A DNA stretch of 64,000 bases from Rhodospirillaceae bacterium (GTDB taxonomy: Bacteria; Pseudomonadota; Alphaproteobacteria; Rhodospirillales; Rhodospirillaceae): the NCBI GenBank assembly GCA_018666155.1, contig JABJAH010000023.1:1-64000 (forward strand). Reading direction: 5' to 3'. The position numbers and the translations under genes were made by a program. The first letter of the stretch is position 1. Each line of letters begins with the position of its first letter. The notes beneath the pieces are model-generated. The model made no database searches, was not told the DNA's origin, and worked only from the letters and a program-made list of their open reading frames with translations. Positions 50,338-60,892 of the stretch are shown piece by piece.

Positions 50338-50790
50338 ATGCGCGTTGACTTCTACCATCTGCAGAAGTGGCCGCTGGAAACTGCTCTGCCGCAAATCCTC
50401 AGCAAAGTCCGCCAGGCTGGCCATCGCGCTGTGATCCTGGCGGGCTCTGAGGAGCGGGTTGAAAGTTTAAGCAACGCCCTCTGGACCCATGACCCGAATT
50501 CCTGGCTGGCCAATGGCACGGCTAAGGACGGTCAAGCTGCTGATCATCCCATATGGCTGACTGACCGCGCGGAGAACCCGAACCAGGCCTCGGTTCTCGT
50601 GGTCACTGATAGTATGGCGGCGGACGATTATGCTACTTACGACCGCTGTCTTGATCTGTTCGATGGCAACGATGCGGAAGCCGTCAGCGCGGCCCGTGAC
50701 CGGTGGCAAAAGGCCCGGGGTGAAGGCCACGAGCTTCATTATTGGCAGCAAACTGACCGTGGTGGATGGGAAGAGAAGGCGCAGGCTTAA
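50338..50790 (+). CDS. holC: DNA polymerase III subunit chi
   Basis: Clamp-loader accessory subunit that links the replisome to SSB. The 150-residue protein has FYHLQKWPLETALPQILSKV at the start, AVILAGSEERVESLSNALW, and the LVVTDSMAADDYATYDRCLDLFDG block typical of the alphaproteobacterial chi, plus ARDRWQKARGEGHELHYWQQT near the end. Lies 29 bases after degP and before ndk. Family identification is by these blocks; the SSB-binding residues cannot be checked by eye. Confidence 0.92.
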   Translation: MRVDFYHLQKWPLETALPQILSKVRQAGHRAVILAGSEERVESLSNALWTHDPNSWLANGTAKDGQAADHPIWLTDRAENPNQASVLVVTDSMAADDYATYDRCLDLFDGNDAEAVSAARDRWQKARGEGHELHYWQQTDRGGWEEKAQA

Positions 50791-50927
50791 CGCCCGTCAG
50801 GGGTCCGTTGTGCACCGGTTCTGGCGTGTTGCCTCTAAGGGCCAGTTTGGCTATAACCCGCGCGACTTCGGCCGATACTCTAGGTTCGGCTTTTCCACAG
50901 TTTCAGATGAAAATGGACGCATAAATC

Positions 50928-51350
50928 ATGGCTTTAGAACGCACCTTCTCGATCATCAAACCAGACGCCACGCGCCGGAATTTAACTGGCAAAGTTGTTT
51001 CCATGCTTGAAGAAGGCGGCCTGCGCGTTATCGCCCAAAAGCGCGTTAAGCTCGACCAAGCCAAAGCCGAAGGGTTTTACGCAGTTCATAAAGAACGCCC
51101 TTTCTTCAACGATCTTTGTACCTTCATGACGTCCGGCCCGGTCGTCGTTCAGGTGCTTGAAGGTGAAAATGCTGTAGCCCGTAATCGTGAGATCATGGGC
51201 GCGACAAATCCGGCCGATGCCGATGAAGGCACCATCCGGAAGACTCTCGCCGAAAGCATCGAAGCGAATTCTGTCCATGGGTCAGATTCACAAGAGAACG
51301 CAGCGATCGAGACCGCGTACTTCTTTAATGAAGATGAAATCGTCGGATAA
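50928..51350 (+). CDS. ndk: Nucleoside diphosphate kinase
   Basis: Balances NTP and dNTP pools by phosphate transfer through a phospho-histidine. The 140-residue protein has catalytic H117 in NSVHGSDS and the conserved [14 protein letters not shown] start, plus [23 protein letters not shown]. All residues of the family signature are intact. A 137-base gap separates it from holC, so a promoter of its own is likely. purN follows 32 bases downstream. Confidence 0.98.
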   Translation: MALERTFSIIKPDATRRNLTGKVVSMLEEGGLRVIAQKRVKLDQAKAEGFYAVHKERPFFNDLCTFMTSGPVVVQVLEGENAVARNREIMGATNPADADEGTIRKTLAESIEANSVHGSDSQENAAIETAYFFNEDEIVG

Positions 51351-51382
51351 TCGATCGTCTGCCTAGGTAAGCGGAGAAGTCG

Positions 51383-52006
51383 GTGGCGCCATTACCTCAA
51401 CACCCGCGTCTCGGCTTTTTTGTTTCCCATCGGGGAAGCAATATGCGGACCATCGTGGCGGCGAGTCAGGATGGCACCTTGAAGGCCGACCTGGCTCTGC
51501 TCGTCAGCAATAACCGAACGAGTGCTGCCTTAGAGTGGGCCGCTGAGAATGGTCTGCCGCACCTACATCTCAGCCCAAGAACCGTGAGCTCCGAAGACGC
51601 GCTCGACCAAGCCCATCTCGATGCCCTTAAAGAGGCCAAGGTCGATCTCATCGTTCTGGCTGGATATATGCGCAAGATTGGGCCGAAGGTTCTGACAGCT
51701 TACGCCAACCGAATTCTCAATATTCACCCGGCTTTGCTACCGAAGTACGGTGGCCAAGGCATGTATGGTGGGCGTGTTCATGAAGCCGTCATTGCCAATG
51801 GCGATTCGGAGTCCGGTGTGACTGTTCATCTGGTTGATGGCGAATATGATACAGGCCCGGTTGTTGCGCAGGCCAAAGTCCCGGTTCTGCCAAATGATAC
51901 CGCTGATGAATTAGCGAAGAGAGTTCTGGCGCAGGAGCATCGCCTCTATACCGACACTTTGATCCGTATCGTGGCCGGAGAGATTAATCTCGACGCCCTA
52001 AGGTAG
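51383..52006 (+). CDS. purN: Phosphoribosylglycinamide formyltransferase PurN
   Basis: Third step of purine synthesis, using 10-formyl-tetrahydrofolate. In 207 residues: [13 protein letters not shown] phosphate-binding loop, catalytic N113 and H115 ([11 protein letters not shown]) and D156 (EYDTGPV). GTG start at 51383 with GGAGAAG upstream. Its 3' end overlaps the convergent purM 3' end by 9 bases, so the two consecutive-use purine genes face each other and are not cotranscribed, unlike the purMN operon of E. coli. Confidence 0.97.
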   Translation: MAPLPQHPRLGFFVSHRGSNMRTIVAASQDGTLKADLALLVSNNRTSAALEWAAENGLPHLHLSPRTVSSEDALDQAHLDALKEAKVDLIVLAGYMRKIGPKVLTAYANRILNIHPALLPKYGGQGMYGGRVHEAVIANGDSESGVTVHLVDGEYDTGPVVAQAKVPVLPNDTADELAKRVLAQEHRLYTDTLIRIVAGEINLDALR

Positions 52007-53092
52007 GCCCCAAGAATCGCTTAGGTGTTTGATCCGCACGGCGTCACCATCGCCTCGCTCTGCAACAGTACCTAGACGTCTTGGTGTTTCACCATTGTCC
52101 GTAAGGACGTCCATAGCGGTCTGCTCATCATTAGCTGAGACAATCACGATCATGCCGACGCCACAGTTGAAGGTGCGGGCCATTTCCACAGCAGACATAC
52201 CGCCGGCTTCGCCCAGCCATGTCATCATCGGGGGTAGGGGCAAGGCATCTACATTTAAGTCGACGGCTAAGTCATCGGGCAGAACGCGGGGGATGTTCTC
52301 TAACAGTCCGCCGCCCGTTATATGGGCGAAGCCGTGGGCCAGGCCCGCCTTAACCAGAGCAAGGCAGGGTTTGATATAAATTCGCGTCGGGGTCAGCAAT
52401 GCTTCACCAAGTGATATGGATGAGTCGAAGGGCGCCGGGTCGTCATATCCATGACCAGCGCCCTCAATCACCTTTCTGATGAGAGAATAGCCGTTGGAAT
52501 GAAATCCTGACGATGGCAGGCCTAGCACGATATCGCCGGCACCAATGTCCCTTGGCAGAATGCTGTCTCGCTCAACGGCGCCGACTGAAAACCCAGCGAG
52601 ATCGTACTCATTCTCGCCATAGAGTCCTGGCATCTCTGCTGTCTCGCCGCCAATCAAGGCGCATCCGGCTTCGCGACATCCGGCGGCGATACCACTAATG
52701 ACAGACGTGGCAGCCTCTATCGAAAGTTTGCCGGTCGCGAAATAATCGAGGAAAAATAGGGGTTCGGCACCTTGAACGACCAAATCATTGACGCACATGG
52801 CGACCAAATCGATGCCAACCGTATCGTGGCGATCGGCTTCAATGGCCACCAACAGTTTAGTACCAACGCCGTCGTTGCCGGCGACCAAGACTGGATCTTT
52901 GTATCCGGTTGCCTTGAGGTCGAACAGGCCGCCGAATCCGCCAAGGGCCGAATCGGCGCCACTGCGGCCCGTCGATTTGGCGAGCGGCTTGATGGCTTCC
53001 ACCAAAGCGTTGCCGGCGTCAATATCGACCCCGGCATCTTTGTACGTTAAACCGTTGGAACGGCGGCCATCGGCCTGAGAGGACTTAGAAAT
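51998..53092 (-). CDS. purM: Phosphoribosylformylglycinamidine cyclo-ligase PurM, likely ATT start
   Basis: Closes the imidazole ring to give AIR. Conserved parts: [58 protein letters not shown] and [14 protein letters not shown]. The natural family start is at the codon ATT (53092-53090), preceded by AGGTGAGG with a 5-base gap; the resulting protein is 364 residues. ATG at 53131 or TTG at 53167 would add 13 or 25 unlike residues. With ATT, the start codon overlaps the ATG of the divergent DUF2066 gene (53091). ATT is a known but rare bacterial start. A start-codon choice by sequence alone is uncertain. Confidence 0.9.
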   Translation of the reverse strand: MSKSSQADGRRSNGLTYKDAGVDIDAGNALVEAIKPLAKSTGRSGADSALGGFGGLFDLKATGYKDPVLVAGNDGVGTKLLVAIEADRHDTVGIDLVAMCVNDLVVQGAEPLFFLDYFATGKLSIEAATSVISGIAAGCREAGCALIGGETAEMPGLYGENEYDLAGFSVGAVERDSILPRDIGAGDIVLGLPSSGFHSNGYSLIRKVIEGAGHGYDDPAPFDSSISLGEALLTPTRIYIKPCLALVKAGLAHGFAHITGGGLLENIPRVLPDDLAVDLNVDALPLPPMMTWLGEAGGMSAVEMARTFNCGVGMIVIVSANDEQTAMDVLTDNGETPRRLGTVAERGDGDAVRIKHLSDSWGLP

Positions 53093-54416
53093 GTCAGCCT
53101 CACCTAGCGCGGCGAAAAGAAGCCGTACCATAGCCAAAGACGGGCGCGTTGCAACGGCTCGCTGCAACTTCTTTGCGGCTAGTATTTTTGCGGCTTTGGC
53201 TGGTATGCCTATTTTGCTTTCTGCGAGCGTTGCGGGGGCTCAATCCCAAGTCTTTACGGTCAGCGGGGTGGCTATCGACGCCCGCGGTGGTACGACCAAC
53301 GAGGCCCGCGCCAATGGCCTCCAGAGCGGCCAAATTAGGGCGCTAGACAGGCTATTTCGACGGCTGGTGCCGAATGCCTATCAAGCTGACCTTCCGGACT
53401 TATCTGGCCGTGACGCGATCGACTTGGTCCGTGATTTTTCGGTGTCTAATGAGCGAACCACGTCTGGCCGGTATCTGGCTGATTTGACGGTTCGTTTTCG
53501 CCCCGACTCGGTTCGGTCGACCCTAAGATTCGCTGGCGTGCCATTTGCCGAAACCATTAGCAAACCCGTTGTCATCATTCCCGTTTACCAAGAGTCCATT
53601 GTGTCCGATTCAGTCATTTGGTCGGATTCCAATCCATGGATGAATGCGTGGGGGCAGGTGCCGCAAGCCATGGGGCTGGTTCCCCGCCAGCTTCCGTTTG
53701 GCGACCTGGAGGATTTATCGACACTTCGCATTGAAGACGCCTTGGCTCGCGATCAAGGTCGCTTGCAGTCCTGGGCCAGCCGTTACGGAGCGGATGACGT
53801 TGTTATTGCCACGGCCTCGTTGTTGGGTAGCCTCGGGGCCGAATCTGTTCGCGTAACGTTGTATTTCACCCGGACCGGTGCAGAACAACAGTTGGATGTG
53901 CCGGCTTCGGGCGGGCAAACTTGGTCCGAGTTGTTTGTCGCGGCCGCAGCGAAGTCCTGGGCGGTTATCGAGGACGAATGGAAGAAAGAGAACATGCTGC
54001 AGTTTGGCGTGAACGGGCAAATCACAGCCTTAGTCCCTTTGAACGCCTTGGAAGATTGGCTCACCGTCAGATCACGTCTCGAGCGGGTCCCTCTGATTGA
54101 TCGCCATGAATTGCAAGCGATCACGCGAGACCGCGCCCAGGTGACACTGTATTACCTCGGCAATGAGGATCAGCTAAAGTTGGCTATGGCGCAAAGTGAT
54201 CTTGGGTTCGTTTGGCAAGACGAGGCGTGGGTGATTGAGGATCGCGCGTCGTCGTCAGATATCGTGCAGACTTTTGGCGCAGAAGACTCTACCCCCTCTA
54301 TGCCGGTGCCATCGTCCTCACCGTCATCGGTATTTATGCAGCCGGTCGAACAAACGCCACCAGCGGCCTACCCATCAGGGCTATTTAGCAATAGCGCGTC
54401 TGAGCGGAGGCCCTAG
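53091..54416 (+). CDS. DUF2066 domain protein with signal peptide
   Basis: A 441-residue protein of unknown function. The first 50 residues hold a long basic N-region, a hydrophobic core ([21 protein letters not shown]) and a likely cleavage site AGA-QS, so a periplasmic location is predicted. The DUF2066 part starts at [26 protein letters not shown] (first half) and includes [16 protein letters not shown]. The C-terminus is Pro/Ser-rich. AGAGGA precedes the ATG. Alphaproteobacteria often place this family directly upstream of hda, as here, where the hda start is 22 bases past its stop. No function is known to me. Confidence 0.85.
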   Translation: MSASPSAAKRSRTIAKDGRVATARCNFFAASIFAALAGMPILLSASVAGAQSQVFTVSGVAIDARGGTTNEARANGLQSGQIRALDRLFRRLVPNAYQADLPDLSGRDAIDLVRDFSVSNERTTSGRYLADLTVRFRPDSVRSTLRFAGVPFAETISKPVVIIPVYQESIVSDSVIWSDSNPWMNAWGQVPQAMGLVPRQLPFGDLEDLSTLRIEDALARDQGRLQSWASRYGADDVVIATASLLGSLGAESVRVTLYFTRTGAEQQLDVPASGGQTWSELFVAAAAKSWAVIEDEWKKENMLQFGVNGQITALVPLNALEDWLTVRSRLERVPLIDRHELQAITRDRAQVTLYYLGNEDQLKLAMAQSDLGFVWQDEAWVIEDRASSSDIVQTFGAEDSTPSMPVPSSSPSSVFMQPVEQTPPAAYPSGLFSNSASERRP

Positions 54417-54438
54417 CGGTTTCCGCTGCGGATTCGTC

Positions 54439-55131
54439 ATGGCGGCATCACAGCAACTCCCACTGGAATTGGGTCATCGACCAGCAATTGGTCGTTCAGA
54501 TTTCCTAGTGACTGATGCCAACCGAGAAGCCGTTGGCTGGATCGATATGTGGCCTAAGTGGCCGTCTCATGGCCTCGGTTTATACGGCCCTCCAGGCTGT
54601 GGGAAATCACACTTGGTTCACGTCTTTGCGGCGAAGGCGGCGGCCCACGTTCTTGAGGTCAATGAGATTACGGAGTCTGACCCGATTGCGCTTGTGGCAC
54701 AGCACAAGGCTTTGGCCTGGGACAATGCTGATGCCGTTTCTGACGAACAGGCCCTCTTTCATCTCTTTAACGTTGTCAGAGAGGCTGGCAAGCATCTGCT
54801 CATTGTTGGGCGAACAGCTCCCGCGCGCTGGGATGTCATGCTGCCTGACTTGAAGTCCCGTCTGAGCGGTATGCCGTCCGTTGAAATACGCCAGCCGGAC
54901 GACACCACGATCGCGGCCGTTTTGGTGAAGCTCTTTCGTGATCGTCAGTTAGAAGTCACGCCTGATCTTGTAGATTACATTCAGAAACGAATCCCACGCA
55001 CTTTTGTCGCTGTTCAAGCCCTAGCAGAGCGTGTTGACCGTGACGCCTTGGCCCAGAACCGAAAGATCACGGTGCCCTTGGTGCGCAGCATCCTTGAGGC
55101 CGGTGATTTCGGCGCGATAGAGCCGGGTTAA
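54439..55131 (+). CDS. hda: DnaA regulatory inactivator Hda
   Basis: AAA+-like homologue of DnaA that stimulates hydrolysis of DnaA-ATP when bound to the sliding clamp. The N-terminus carries the clamp-binding motif QLPLEL (residues 6-11). The Walker A motif is GPPGCGKS (50-57), and the DnaA-family RTAPARWDVMLPDLKSRLSG block with Arg finger region follows. It lacks the DnaA DNA-binding domain, which with a length of 230 residues identifies Hda. The start at 54439 was chosen for the clamp motif; the frame is open to 54235 inside DUF2066 without Hda features. Confidence 0.95.
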   Translation: MAASQQLPLELGHRPAIGRSDFLVTDANREAVGWIDMWPKWPSHGLGLYGPPGCGKSHLVHVFAAKAAAHVLEVNEITESDPIALVAQHKALAWDNADAVSDEQALFHLFNVVREAGKHLLIVGRTAPARWDVMLPDLKSRLSGMPSVEIRQPDDTTIAAVLVKLFRDRQLEVTPDLVDYIQKRIPRTFVAVQALAERVDRDALAQNRKITVPLVRSILEAGDFGAIEPG

Positions 55132-55655
55132 TCTGTCACCAAGTCTATAAGCGTGCGTGGTCTGGTAAAGCCGGTGAGTTGGCCGCACGAGGCATCAAGC
55201 ATGCTCCAGCGTTCCACGTCTATTGATAGCTCTGCCAGCGCTCCGGCCGGGTATTTGGAAAGAGCGTCGGCGAGGGTGGAGTCCTGAGGTCGCTGCCGAT
55301 CTATCAGATGACGCAGTAAGTCTTCCATCGTCGGGTTGTGCCCGACTATTAAGACGCGCTGTGCCTGATCCACCTGACGCAGGTGTGCAATGACGTCTGC
55401 GGTTGCGGCGAGATAGAGGCCGTCTTCGTAGGACACGGGCAAGTCGGGCCAGATCGATAGAATGGCATCCAGGGTCAGGCGTGCGCGTTTCGCCGTTGAG
55501 CAAAGAACAATGTCGGGTTTCAAGTCCGAAGCTGCCATAAACCGCGCCACTTTTTTGGAGTCAGACTGACCACGTGGAGCCAAGGCACGCTCGTGATCTT
55601 TTGTCGCGGCATCGGCTGCCTTGGCATGCCTTAATAGGAGGAGGGAAAGTGTCAC
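55128..55655 (-). CDS. sixA: Histidine phosphatase SixA-like
   Basis: A 175-residue member of the histidine phosphatase superfamily with the catalytic RHA motif (LLLLRHAKAAD), CSTAKRARLTLDAIL and the second His in VLIVGHNPTMEDLLRHL. The family includes SixA, which dephosphorylates phospho-His on phosphotransfer domains; other small phosphatases share the fold, so the substrate is not certain. The start is GTG at 55655 (MTLSLLLLRH); a TTG at 55667 adds four residues. Its stop overlaps the hda stop by 4 bases. Divergent from ppk1 across 169 bases. Confidence 0.85.
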   Translation of the reverse strand: MTLSLLLLRHAKAADAATKDHERALAPRGQSDSKKVARFMAASDLKPDIVLCSTAKRARLTLDAILSIWPDLPVSYEDGLYLAATADVIAHLRQVDQAQRVLIVGHNPTMEDLLRHLIDRQRPQDSTLADALSKYPAGALAELSIDVERWSMLDASCGQLTGFTRPRTLIDLVTD

Positions 55656-55729
55656 GTGGTTGCCCAATAATCGACAGGATGTGAGCTACCATGATACAGT
55701 TGCGAACCCGTAAATCATTGCGTTTTCAT

Positions 55730-55744
55730 GAAATATTTTATTTC
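55730..55744. promoter_or_regulatory. Small dyad in the sixA/ppk1 divergent region
   Basis: GAAATA-TTT-TATTTC is a perfect 6-bp inverted repeat 80 bases before the ppk1 start. I do not see a clear PhoB box (two TGTCA-type repeats 11 bases apart) in this region. The dyad is AT-rich, so chance occurrence is possible. Confidence 0.3.
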
Positions 55745-55824
55745 GGGCTGGCGATCTCTGGTTATTTACGGGCGAACGGCGATAGGTAAAACAGCCGTCT
55801 AAAAGTTTGTGAAGGAACGCTTGG

Positions 55825-57990
55825 GTGAGCCCACAAGACAGCACATCAGTCAGTGACGATGCTGGCCAGTCAGCGATAAGTCTTGAGAGTAGTGATCGGT
55901 TTATTAATCGAGAGCTTTCTTGGCTGTCGTTCAACATGCGCGTGCTTGAAGAAGCGGAGAACGTCAGTCATCCCTTATTGGAGCGGGTGCGCTTCCTGTC
56001 TATTTCCGCATCCAACCTAGATGAATTTTATATGGTGCGCGTTGCTGGCTTAAAAGGGCAGGTGAGGGCAGGTGTTACCCAGCGCAGTGCCGATGGCTTA
56101 ACGCCACAAGAACAGCTCACCCAGATCAACACGGCTGTGCGCGACGTCCTGCGACACCAGGATGCTTGCTGGGGTCGACTGCAAACAGAACTTGATCGGG
56201 AAGAGATTCACGTTGTTTCTAAAGACGACCTAAATGCGACGGACAAGGCCTGGCTGCAAGACCGTTTTATGGAGCACATCTTTCCTGTCCTTACGCCTCT
56301 GGCGATCGACCCGGCCCATCCGTTCCCATTTATTCCAAACCTAGGCCTGTCGCTCATTTTGCAGCTGGTGCGGATCGAGAACGGCGAAGGCATGCGCGCG
56401 CTGGTTCCGATGCCATCGCAGGTGGATCGGTTGATTCGGATTCGGGGCCGCAAGGTAAGATTTATCACTCTTGAAGAAGTTATAACGCTGTTCTTTGACC
56501 GCCTCTTTCCAGGATTCAAGGTCATGCAATCCGGCGTGTTCCGGGTTATTCGAGACAGTGAAATGGAGGTCGACGAAGAAGCACAAGATCTTGTGCAGAG
56601 TTTTGAGACCGCCTTGAAGCGTCGCCGTCGAGGCAGTTGCATTCGTCTCAAGGTCAGCGCTTCCATGCCAGAGGATCAGGTCAACTTGATTTGTGACGAA
56701 CTCGAAGTTTCAGCAGACGACATGTTTCGTATGGATGGCATGATCGGTCTCGCCGACGTCAGGCAACTCATCACGGGCGAGAGGCCAGACCTTGAGTTCG
56801 TGCCGTATAACGCACGATTCCCGGAGCGGATTAGAGATTTTGGTGGCGACAGCTTCGCTGCAATTCGTAAGAAAGATATTATCGTCCACCATCCCTACGA
56901 ATCCTTCGACGCGGTCGTGCAGTTCCTTCGCCACGCTGCACAAGATCCGAATGTGGTGTCGATCAAACAGACTCTGTATCGCACCAGTAAGAATTCGCCC
57001 ATCGTCGAGGCCTTAATCGAAGCGGCAGAGGCTGGCAAATCCGTGACCGCCATGGTCGAGTTGAAGGCACGCTTCGACGAAGAAGCCAATATCCGTTGGG
57101 CAAGGGACCTGGAGCGCGCCGGCGCCAACGTGGTTTACGGTTTTGTTGACCTCAAGACCCACGCAAAGATTTCACTCGTGACCCGACGTGAAGGCAACGC
57201 GTTGAATTCCTATGTTCACTTTGGCACCGGCAACTACCATCCCGTGACTGCCAAGGTTTATACCGACCTTTCTTTTTTCACCTGTGACCCTGCGTTATGC
57301 CGGGATGCCAACAGTGCGTTTAATTTTATGACTGGCTACGCCAGACCAGATTCTTTGGAGAAACTAGCCATTGCTCCGATTGGATTAATGGAAAAGCTGG
57401 ATGCCCTCATCGACGAGGAGACCGCTCATGCCAAGGCGGGTCGTCCCGGGACCATTTGGGCGAAAATGAATTCTCTGGTTGACCCAAAGATTATTGATGC
57501 GTTGTACGAAGCATCGCAGGCGGGCGTTCAAATCGAATTGATCGTCCGGGGCATTTGTTGTTTGCGCCCTGGGGTGCCGGGTCTATCAGAGAATGTTCGC
57601 GTTAAGAGTATTGTGGGTCGTTTTCTTGAGCATTCACGCATCTTTGTTTTCGGCAACGGCCATCCCGTGCCCTCGCGTGATGCTAAAGTCTTTATGTCAT
57701 CGGCTGATTGGATGACCAGAAACCTCGTCAACCGTGTCGAGACGTTCGTCCCAATTGAGAACCATACGGTTCATCAACAGGTCCTGGATCAAATCATGGT
57801 CGCAAATATAAACGATAACCTGCAAAGCTGGACCCTTAGTTCTGATGGCCAGTTCTCCCGAGACGAGGCTGGTTCCACACCATTTAGTGCCCATGACTAC
57901 TTCATGAATAACCCTAGTTTGTCGGGTCAGGGGAGCGCGCTCGACCAAGCAAAACGCCAAGTCCCCAAATTGGTTCCAAGCCGCCGCTAA
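55825..57990 (+). CDS. ppk1: Polyphosphate kinase 1
   Basis: Makes inorganic polyphosphate from ATP. The 721-residue protein has the N, H, C1 and C2 domains. The phospho-accepting His is H446 (LKTHAKI) and the second conserved His is H603 ([11 protein letters not shown]). N-terminal blocks [19 protein letters not shown] and the [19 protein letters not shown] sequence are typical. GTG start at 55825 with AAGGAAC upstream. ppx, which degrades polyphosphate, follows after 32 bases, so both directions of the cycle are in one transcript. Confidence 0.97.
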   Translation: MSPQDSTSVSDDAGQSAISLESSDRFINRELSWLSFNMRVLEEAENVSHPLLERVRFLSISASNLDEFYMVRVAGLKGQVRAGVTQRSADGLTPQEQLTQINTAVRDVLRHQDACWGRLQTELDREEIHVVSKDDLNATDKAWLQDRFMEHIFPVLTPLAIDPAHPFPFIPNLGLSLILQLVRIENGEGMRALVPMPSQVDRLIRIRGRKVRFITLEEVITLFFDRLFPGFKVMQSGVFRVIRDSEMEVDEEAQDLVQSFETALKRRRRGSCIRLKVSASMPEDQVNLICDELEVSADDMFRMDGMIGLADVRQLITGERPDLEFVPYNARFPERIRDFGGDSFAAIRKKDIIVHHPYESFDAVVQFLRHAAQDPNVVSIKQTLYRTSKNSPIVEALIEAAEAGKSVTAMVELKARFDEEANIRWARDLERAGANVVYGFVDLKTHAKISLVTRREGNALNSYVHFGTGNYHPVTAKVYTDLSFFTCDPALCRDANSAFNFMTGYARPDSLEKLAIAPIGLMEKLDALIDEETAHAKAGRPGTIWAKMNSLVDPKIIDALYEASQAGVQIELIVRGICCLRPGVPGLSENVRVKSIVGRFLEHSRIFVFGNGHPVPSRDAKVFMSSADWMTRNLVNRVETFVPIENHTVHQQVLDQIMVANINDNLQSWTLSSDGQFSRDEAGSTPFSAHDYFMNNPSLSGQGSALDQAKRQVPKLVPSRR

Positions 57991-58022
57991 ACCTGCTATC
58001 AGCGCTGCACCTGTAGTTTGAT

Positions 58023-59531
58023 GTGAGAGACAGCGTGCCTGACGACAGCACGACACTGGCCATTCGGCATCGGCCAATAGGCGTCATTGATATCGGGTCT
58101 AACTCGGTTCGATTGGTTGTCTATAGCGGCGTCATGAGAACGCCAATTCCAATTTATAACGAGAAAGCGACCTGTGCATTGGGGCGTGATCTCGAGTCCA
58201 CCGGCAAACTGAATCCCGAAGGAATTGATAAAGCGCTCCAGATTCTGGGGCGCTTCACTGTCTTAACCGATGCTATGGGCCTGGATAGATTGGATGTGCT
58301 CGGTACTGCTGCTATTCGGGACGCTGCAGATGGCAAGAAATTTGTCGACCTCGTAAAAGAGGAAACGGGTCTCTCAATCAAAGTTCTGTCCGGAAAACAA
58401 GAAGCACAGCGAAGTGCCCTAGGGGTCCTGTGCGGCATTCCTGACGCCGATGGCATGGTTGCCGACCTAGGCGGCGGCAGCCTTGAACTGGTCGATGTTC
58501 AAGGCGGTACGTTTGCTCATCACGCGACGTTGCCTTTAGGCACGCTCCGTCTCGCTGGCTCCTCAGGGCCCGATCTTGGGAAGGCGTTGAAGACAATCAA
58601 TATGTACCTTGATCAAGAAGCCTGGGTTTCCGGAGTAAAGGGGCGGACGGTCTACGCCGTTGGTGGGGCGTGGCGCTCGCTCGCGCGGGTCTGTATCGCA
58701 CACATGAACTACCCCTTGCATGTCCTCGACAATTTCACACTCACTCGACCGCAAGCCCAATCGCTGTTCGGACTCATTTCCAATCTAAGTCCGCAAACGC
58801 TTGAAAAGATTCGGGGAGTCGACAAATCGCGGCTTCAAACTCTGCCGTTGGCGGCAACAATGCTGGAGCGACTTCTCGAGATTGGCCAACCAGATAACTT
58901 GGTCTTTTCAATTTATGGCATGCGCGAAGGTCAGTTTTACAAAGAGTTGCCTGAATCACTGAAAGCGGAAGACCCCCTCATCAGCGCGGCGGAGGAGTTG
59001 TGCCGAGCGGCCGGACGTGACCCAGGCTTGGGGCACGAAGCATACGACTGGTTGTCACCGTTATTTCCCGACGAGACGGCTGATCAGGCCAAGCTGCGTC
59101 TCGCAGCCTGTTTGCTAAGAGATGTTTACTGGTCTGAGCATCCTGACTATAGGGCTGAGCAAGCTTTTCTACGCGTTCTGCGTCTCCCGTTCATGGGGTT
59201 GGAGCACGAAGACCGTGCAGGTCTAGCCTTGGCTTTGTTTTACCGATACCGAACCGACGACACGACGCCGACCATTGATCAGGCTCACGCGATGCTTGAT
59301 GAAGAGCGTCTTCATCGCGTCCGAACCATCGGGCTTGGGCTGCGATTGGCTTATTCATTGACCGGTGGTGCACCGAGTATTCTTGAGAAAGCAAAACTCG
59401 ATATGGGTAAGTCAGCTGTGACTCTGACTCTGCCCCATGATGAGTCTGTTTTTAATGGAGGGTCTTATCCTAAGCGGCTTTCGCGACTCGCCAGCCATAT
59501 CGGTCGCAAAGATAAGGTCCAGTTCAGCTAG
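58023..59531 (+). CDS. ppx: Exopolyphosphatase / guanosine pentaphosphatase family
   Basis: Ppx/GppA-family phosphatase of 502 residues. The ASKHA-fold phosphate loops are GVIDIGSNSVRLVVYSG and MVADLGGGSLELVDV; the catalytic Glu is in the SGKQEAQRSALGVL region. The C-terminal half has the HD-like helical domain seen in longer Ppx proteins. Ppx and GppA cannot be separated by motifs, but the position after ppk1 favours polyphosphate. GTG start at 58023; a second GTG four codons later (58035) is possible. Confidence 0.93.
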   Translation: MRDSVPDDSTTLAIRHRPIGVIDIGSNSVRLVVYSGVMRTPIPIYNEKATCALGRDLESTGKLNPEGIDKALQILGRFTVLTDAMGLDRLDVLGTAAIRDAADGKKFVDLVKEETGLSIKVLSGKQEAQRSALGVLCGIPDADGMVADLGGGSLELVDVQGGTFAHHATLPLGTLRLAGSSGPDLGKALKTINMYLDQEAWVSGVKGRTVYAVGGAWRSLARVCIAHMNYPLHVLDNFTLTRPQAQSLFGLISNLSPQTLEKIRGVDKSRLQTLPLAATMLERLLEIGQPDNLVFSIYGMREGQFYKELPESLKAEDPLISAAEELCRAAGRDPGLGHEAYDWLSPLFPDETADQAKLRLAACLLRDVYWSEHPDYRAEQAFLRVLRLPFMGLEHEDRAGLALALFYRYRTDDTTPTIDQAHAMLDEERLHRVRTIGLGLRLAYSLTGGAPSILEKAKLDMGKSAVTLTLPHDESVFNGGSYPKRLSRLASHIGRKDKVQFS

Positions 59532-59543
59532 GCGTGTTCGCCA

Positions 59544-60710
59544 CTAAGTCCGTTCGACAACGTCCACGGTCTTGCTGTCAGGCGACAAACTGAGAGCCAG
59601 TTGTCCGTGCTTGAGCCGTAAAGCGTCAGCTCCAAATAACTCGCGCCGCCAACCGGACAACGCCGGCACATCAGCGTCGTCGTCGCAGGCAATTCTCTCC
59701 AGGTCGTCGACTGTTGCAACCAACTTGAGAGCGACATCGCTGGCCTCGCATCGCGCCTTCAGCAAGACCTTGAGCAAATCGATGACCGGGCCGAGTCCGG
59801 GCGGTTTTTCAAGGGCTCTGGGAAGGTGCGGGCACTGATCATCGGGTGTGTCGAGACCACGTTTCACAGCGGCAATCACCTCAGTCGCATGTTTACTCCG
59901 GCCGAGATGTTTGGACAGCCTTGTTTGCGATAGCGCATTTTCGTCGGTTGGTTTGAGCGCTGCTAATTCGATGAGTGCATCATCTTTAATCACTCGACGA
60001 CGCGGTGTGTTTTGCGCCTGCGCTGTTCGTTCACGCCACGCTGATACTTCTTTCAAGATAGCGAGATAGCGCGGCTTTTTTTCGCGTGATTTTAGTCGGC
60101 GCCACGAGTCTTCGGGAGTAAGCGCATAGGTGGTGGGGCTTGTTAGAACCCCCATTTCCTCGGCGACCCATGCAGTGCGATTAGAGCGTTCCAACTCGGC
60201 CTTCAGTTTGACGTATATGTCCCGCAAATGGATAACGTCAGCCAAAGCGTAGTCGACCTGTTGCTCGGACAACGGCCGACGGGTCCAGTCGGTAAAGCGC
60301 TGGCTCTTGTCGATCCGCGCACTGGTCAACTTTGTGACTAAGGTCTCATAGCCGACGGATTCGCCAAATCCACAGACCATGGCCGCGACCTGGCTATCAA
60401 ACAGAGGCGCAGGGATCAGGTCAGCTTTGTGGAAGAAGATTTCCAAGTCCTGCCGGGCCGCATGGAAAACCTTGACCACGTTAGTGTCGCGGAAGAGCTC
60501 GTACAGTGGGGCTAGGTCGAGGCCATCCGCCATCGCGTCAATGCAATAGGCCTCGTCAGGTCCGGCAACTTGGACCAGACAAAGCAATGGCCAATAGGTC
60601 GTTTCCCGGTGAAACTCCGTATCGACGGTGATGAATTCTGTTGAGGATAGGCGCTGGCAAAAGGCGGCCAAATCCGCTGTCTTGGTGATTAACTCCATGG
60701 TGGTTGTCAT
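59544..60710 (-). CDS. rnd: Ribonuclease D
   Basis: 3'-to-5' exoribonuclease of the DEDDy class that trims stable RNAs. In 388 residues: Exo I VDTEFHRETTYWP, Exo II around VVKVFHAARQDLEIFF, and Exo III VDYALADVIHLRDIY with the Tyr of DEDDy, then one or two HRDC domains (KDDALIELAALKPT...). I placed the start at the ATG at 60710 (MTTTMELI); the frame extends eight codons to 60734. It is convergent with ppx and divergent from aspS. RNase D could help mature the stable RNAs of this window. Confidence 0.95.
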   Translation of the reverse strand: MTTTMELITKTADLAAFCQRLSSTEFITVDTEFHRETTYWPLLCLVQVAGPDEAYCIDAMADGLDLAPLYELFRDTNVVKVFHAARQDLEIFFHKADLIPAPLFDSQVAAMVCGFGESVGYETLVTKLTSARIDKSQRFTDWTRRPLSEQQVDYALADVIHLRDIYVKLKAELERSNRTAWVAEEMGVLTSPTTYALTPEDSWRRLKSREKKPRYLAILKEVSAWRERTAQAQNTPRRRVIKDDALIELAALKPTDENALSQTRLSKHLGRSKHATEVIAAVKRGLDTPDDQCPHLPRALEKPPGLGPVIDLLKVLLKARCEASDVALKLVATVDDLERIACDDDADVPALSGWRRELFGADALRLKHGQLALSLSPDSKTVDVVERT

Positions 60711-60892
60711 ATCGTCTCTGCCCGAATGCCGCAACCGGCGGAGCGAGCCCTGCGCGCTAAAACCACCGGATCGAACAAACTTTTGCCTAGAGCGGCCAAA
60801 ACCTTGACAAATGAGCCGGTTCAGTGTGGTTTCTCGGCCCGTTGCCTAGGCCGCCGGCCTGGGGTTTTTTCTTCCGTCATAGGGACCCGGTC

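Noticed and set aside
55668..55824. PhoB box before ppk1
   Set aside because: No pair of TGTCA-type repeats with the right spacing is present.
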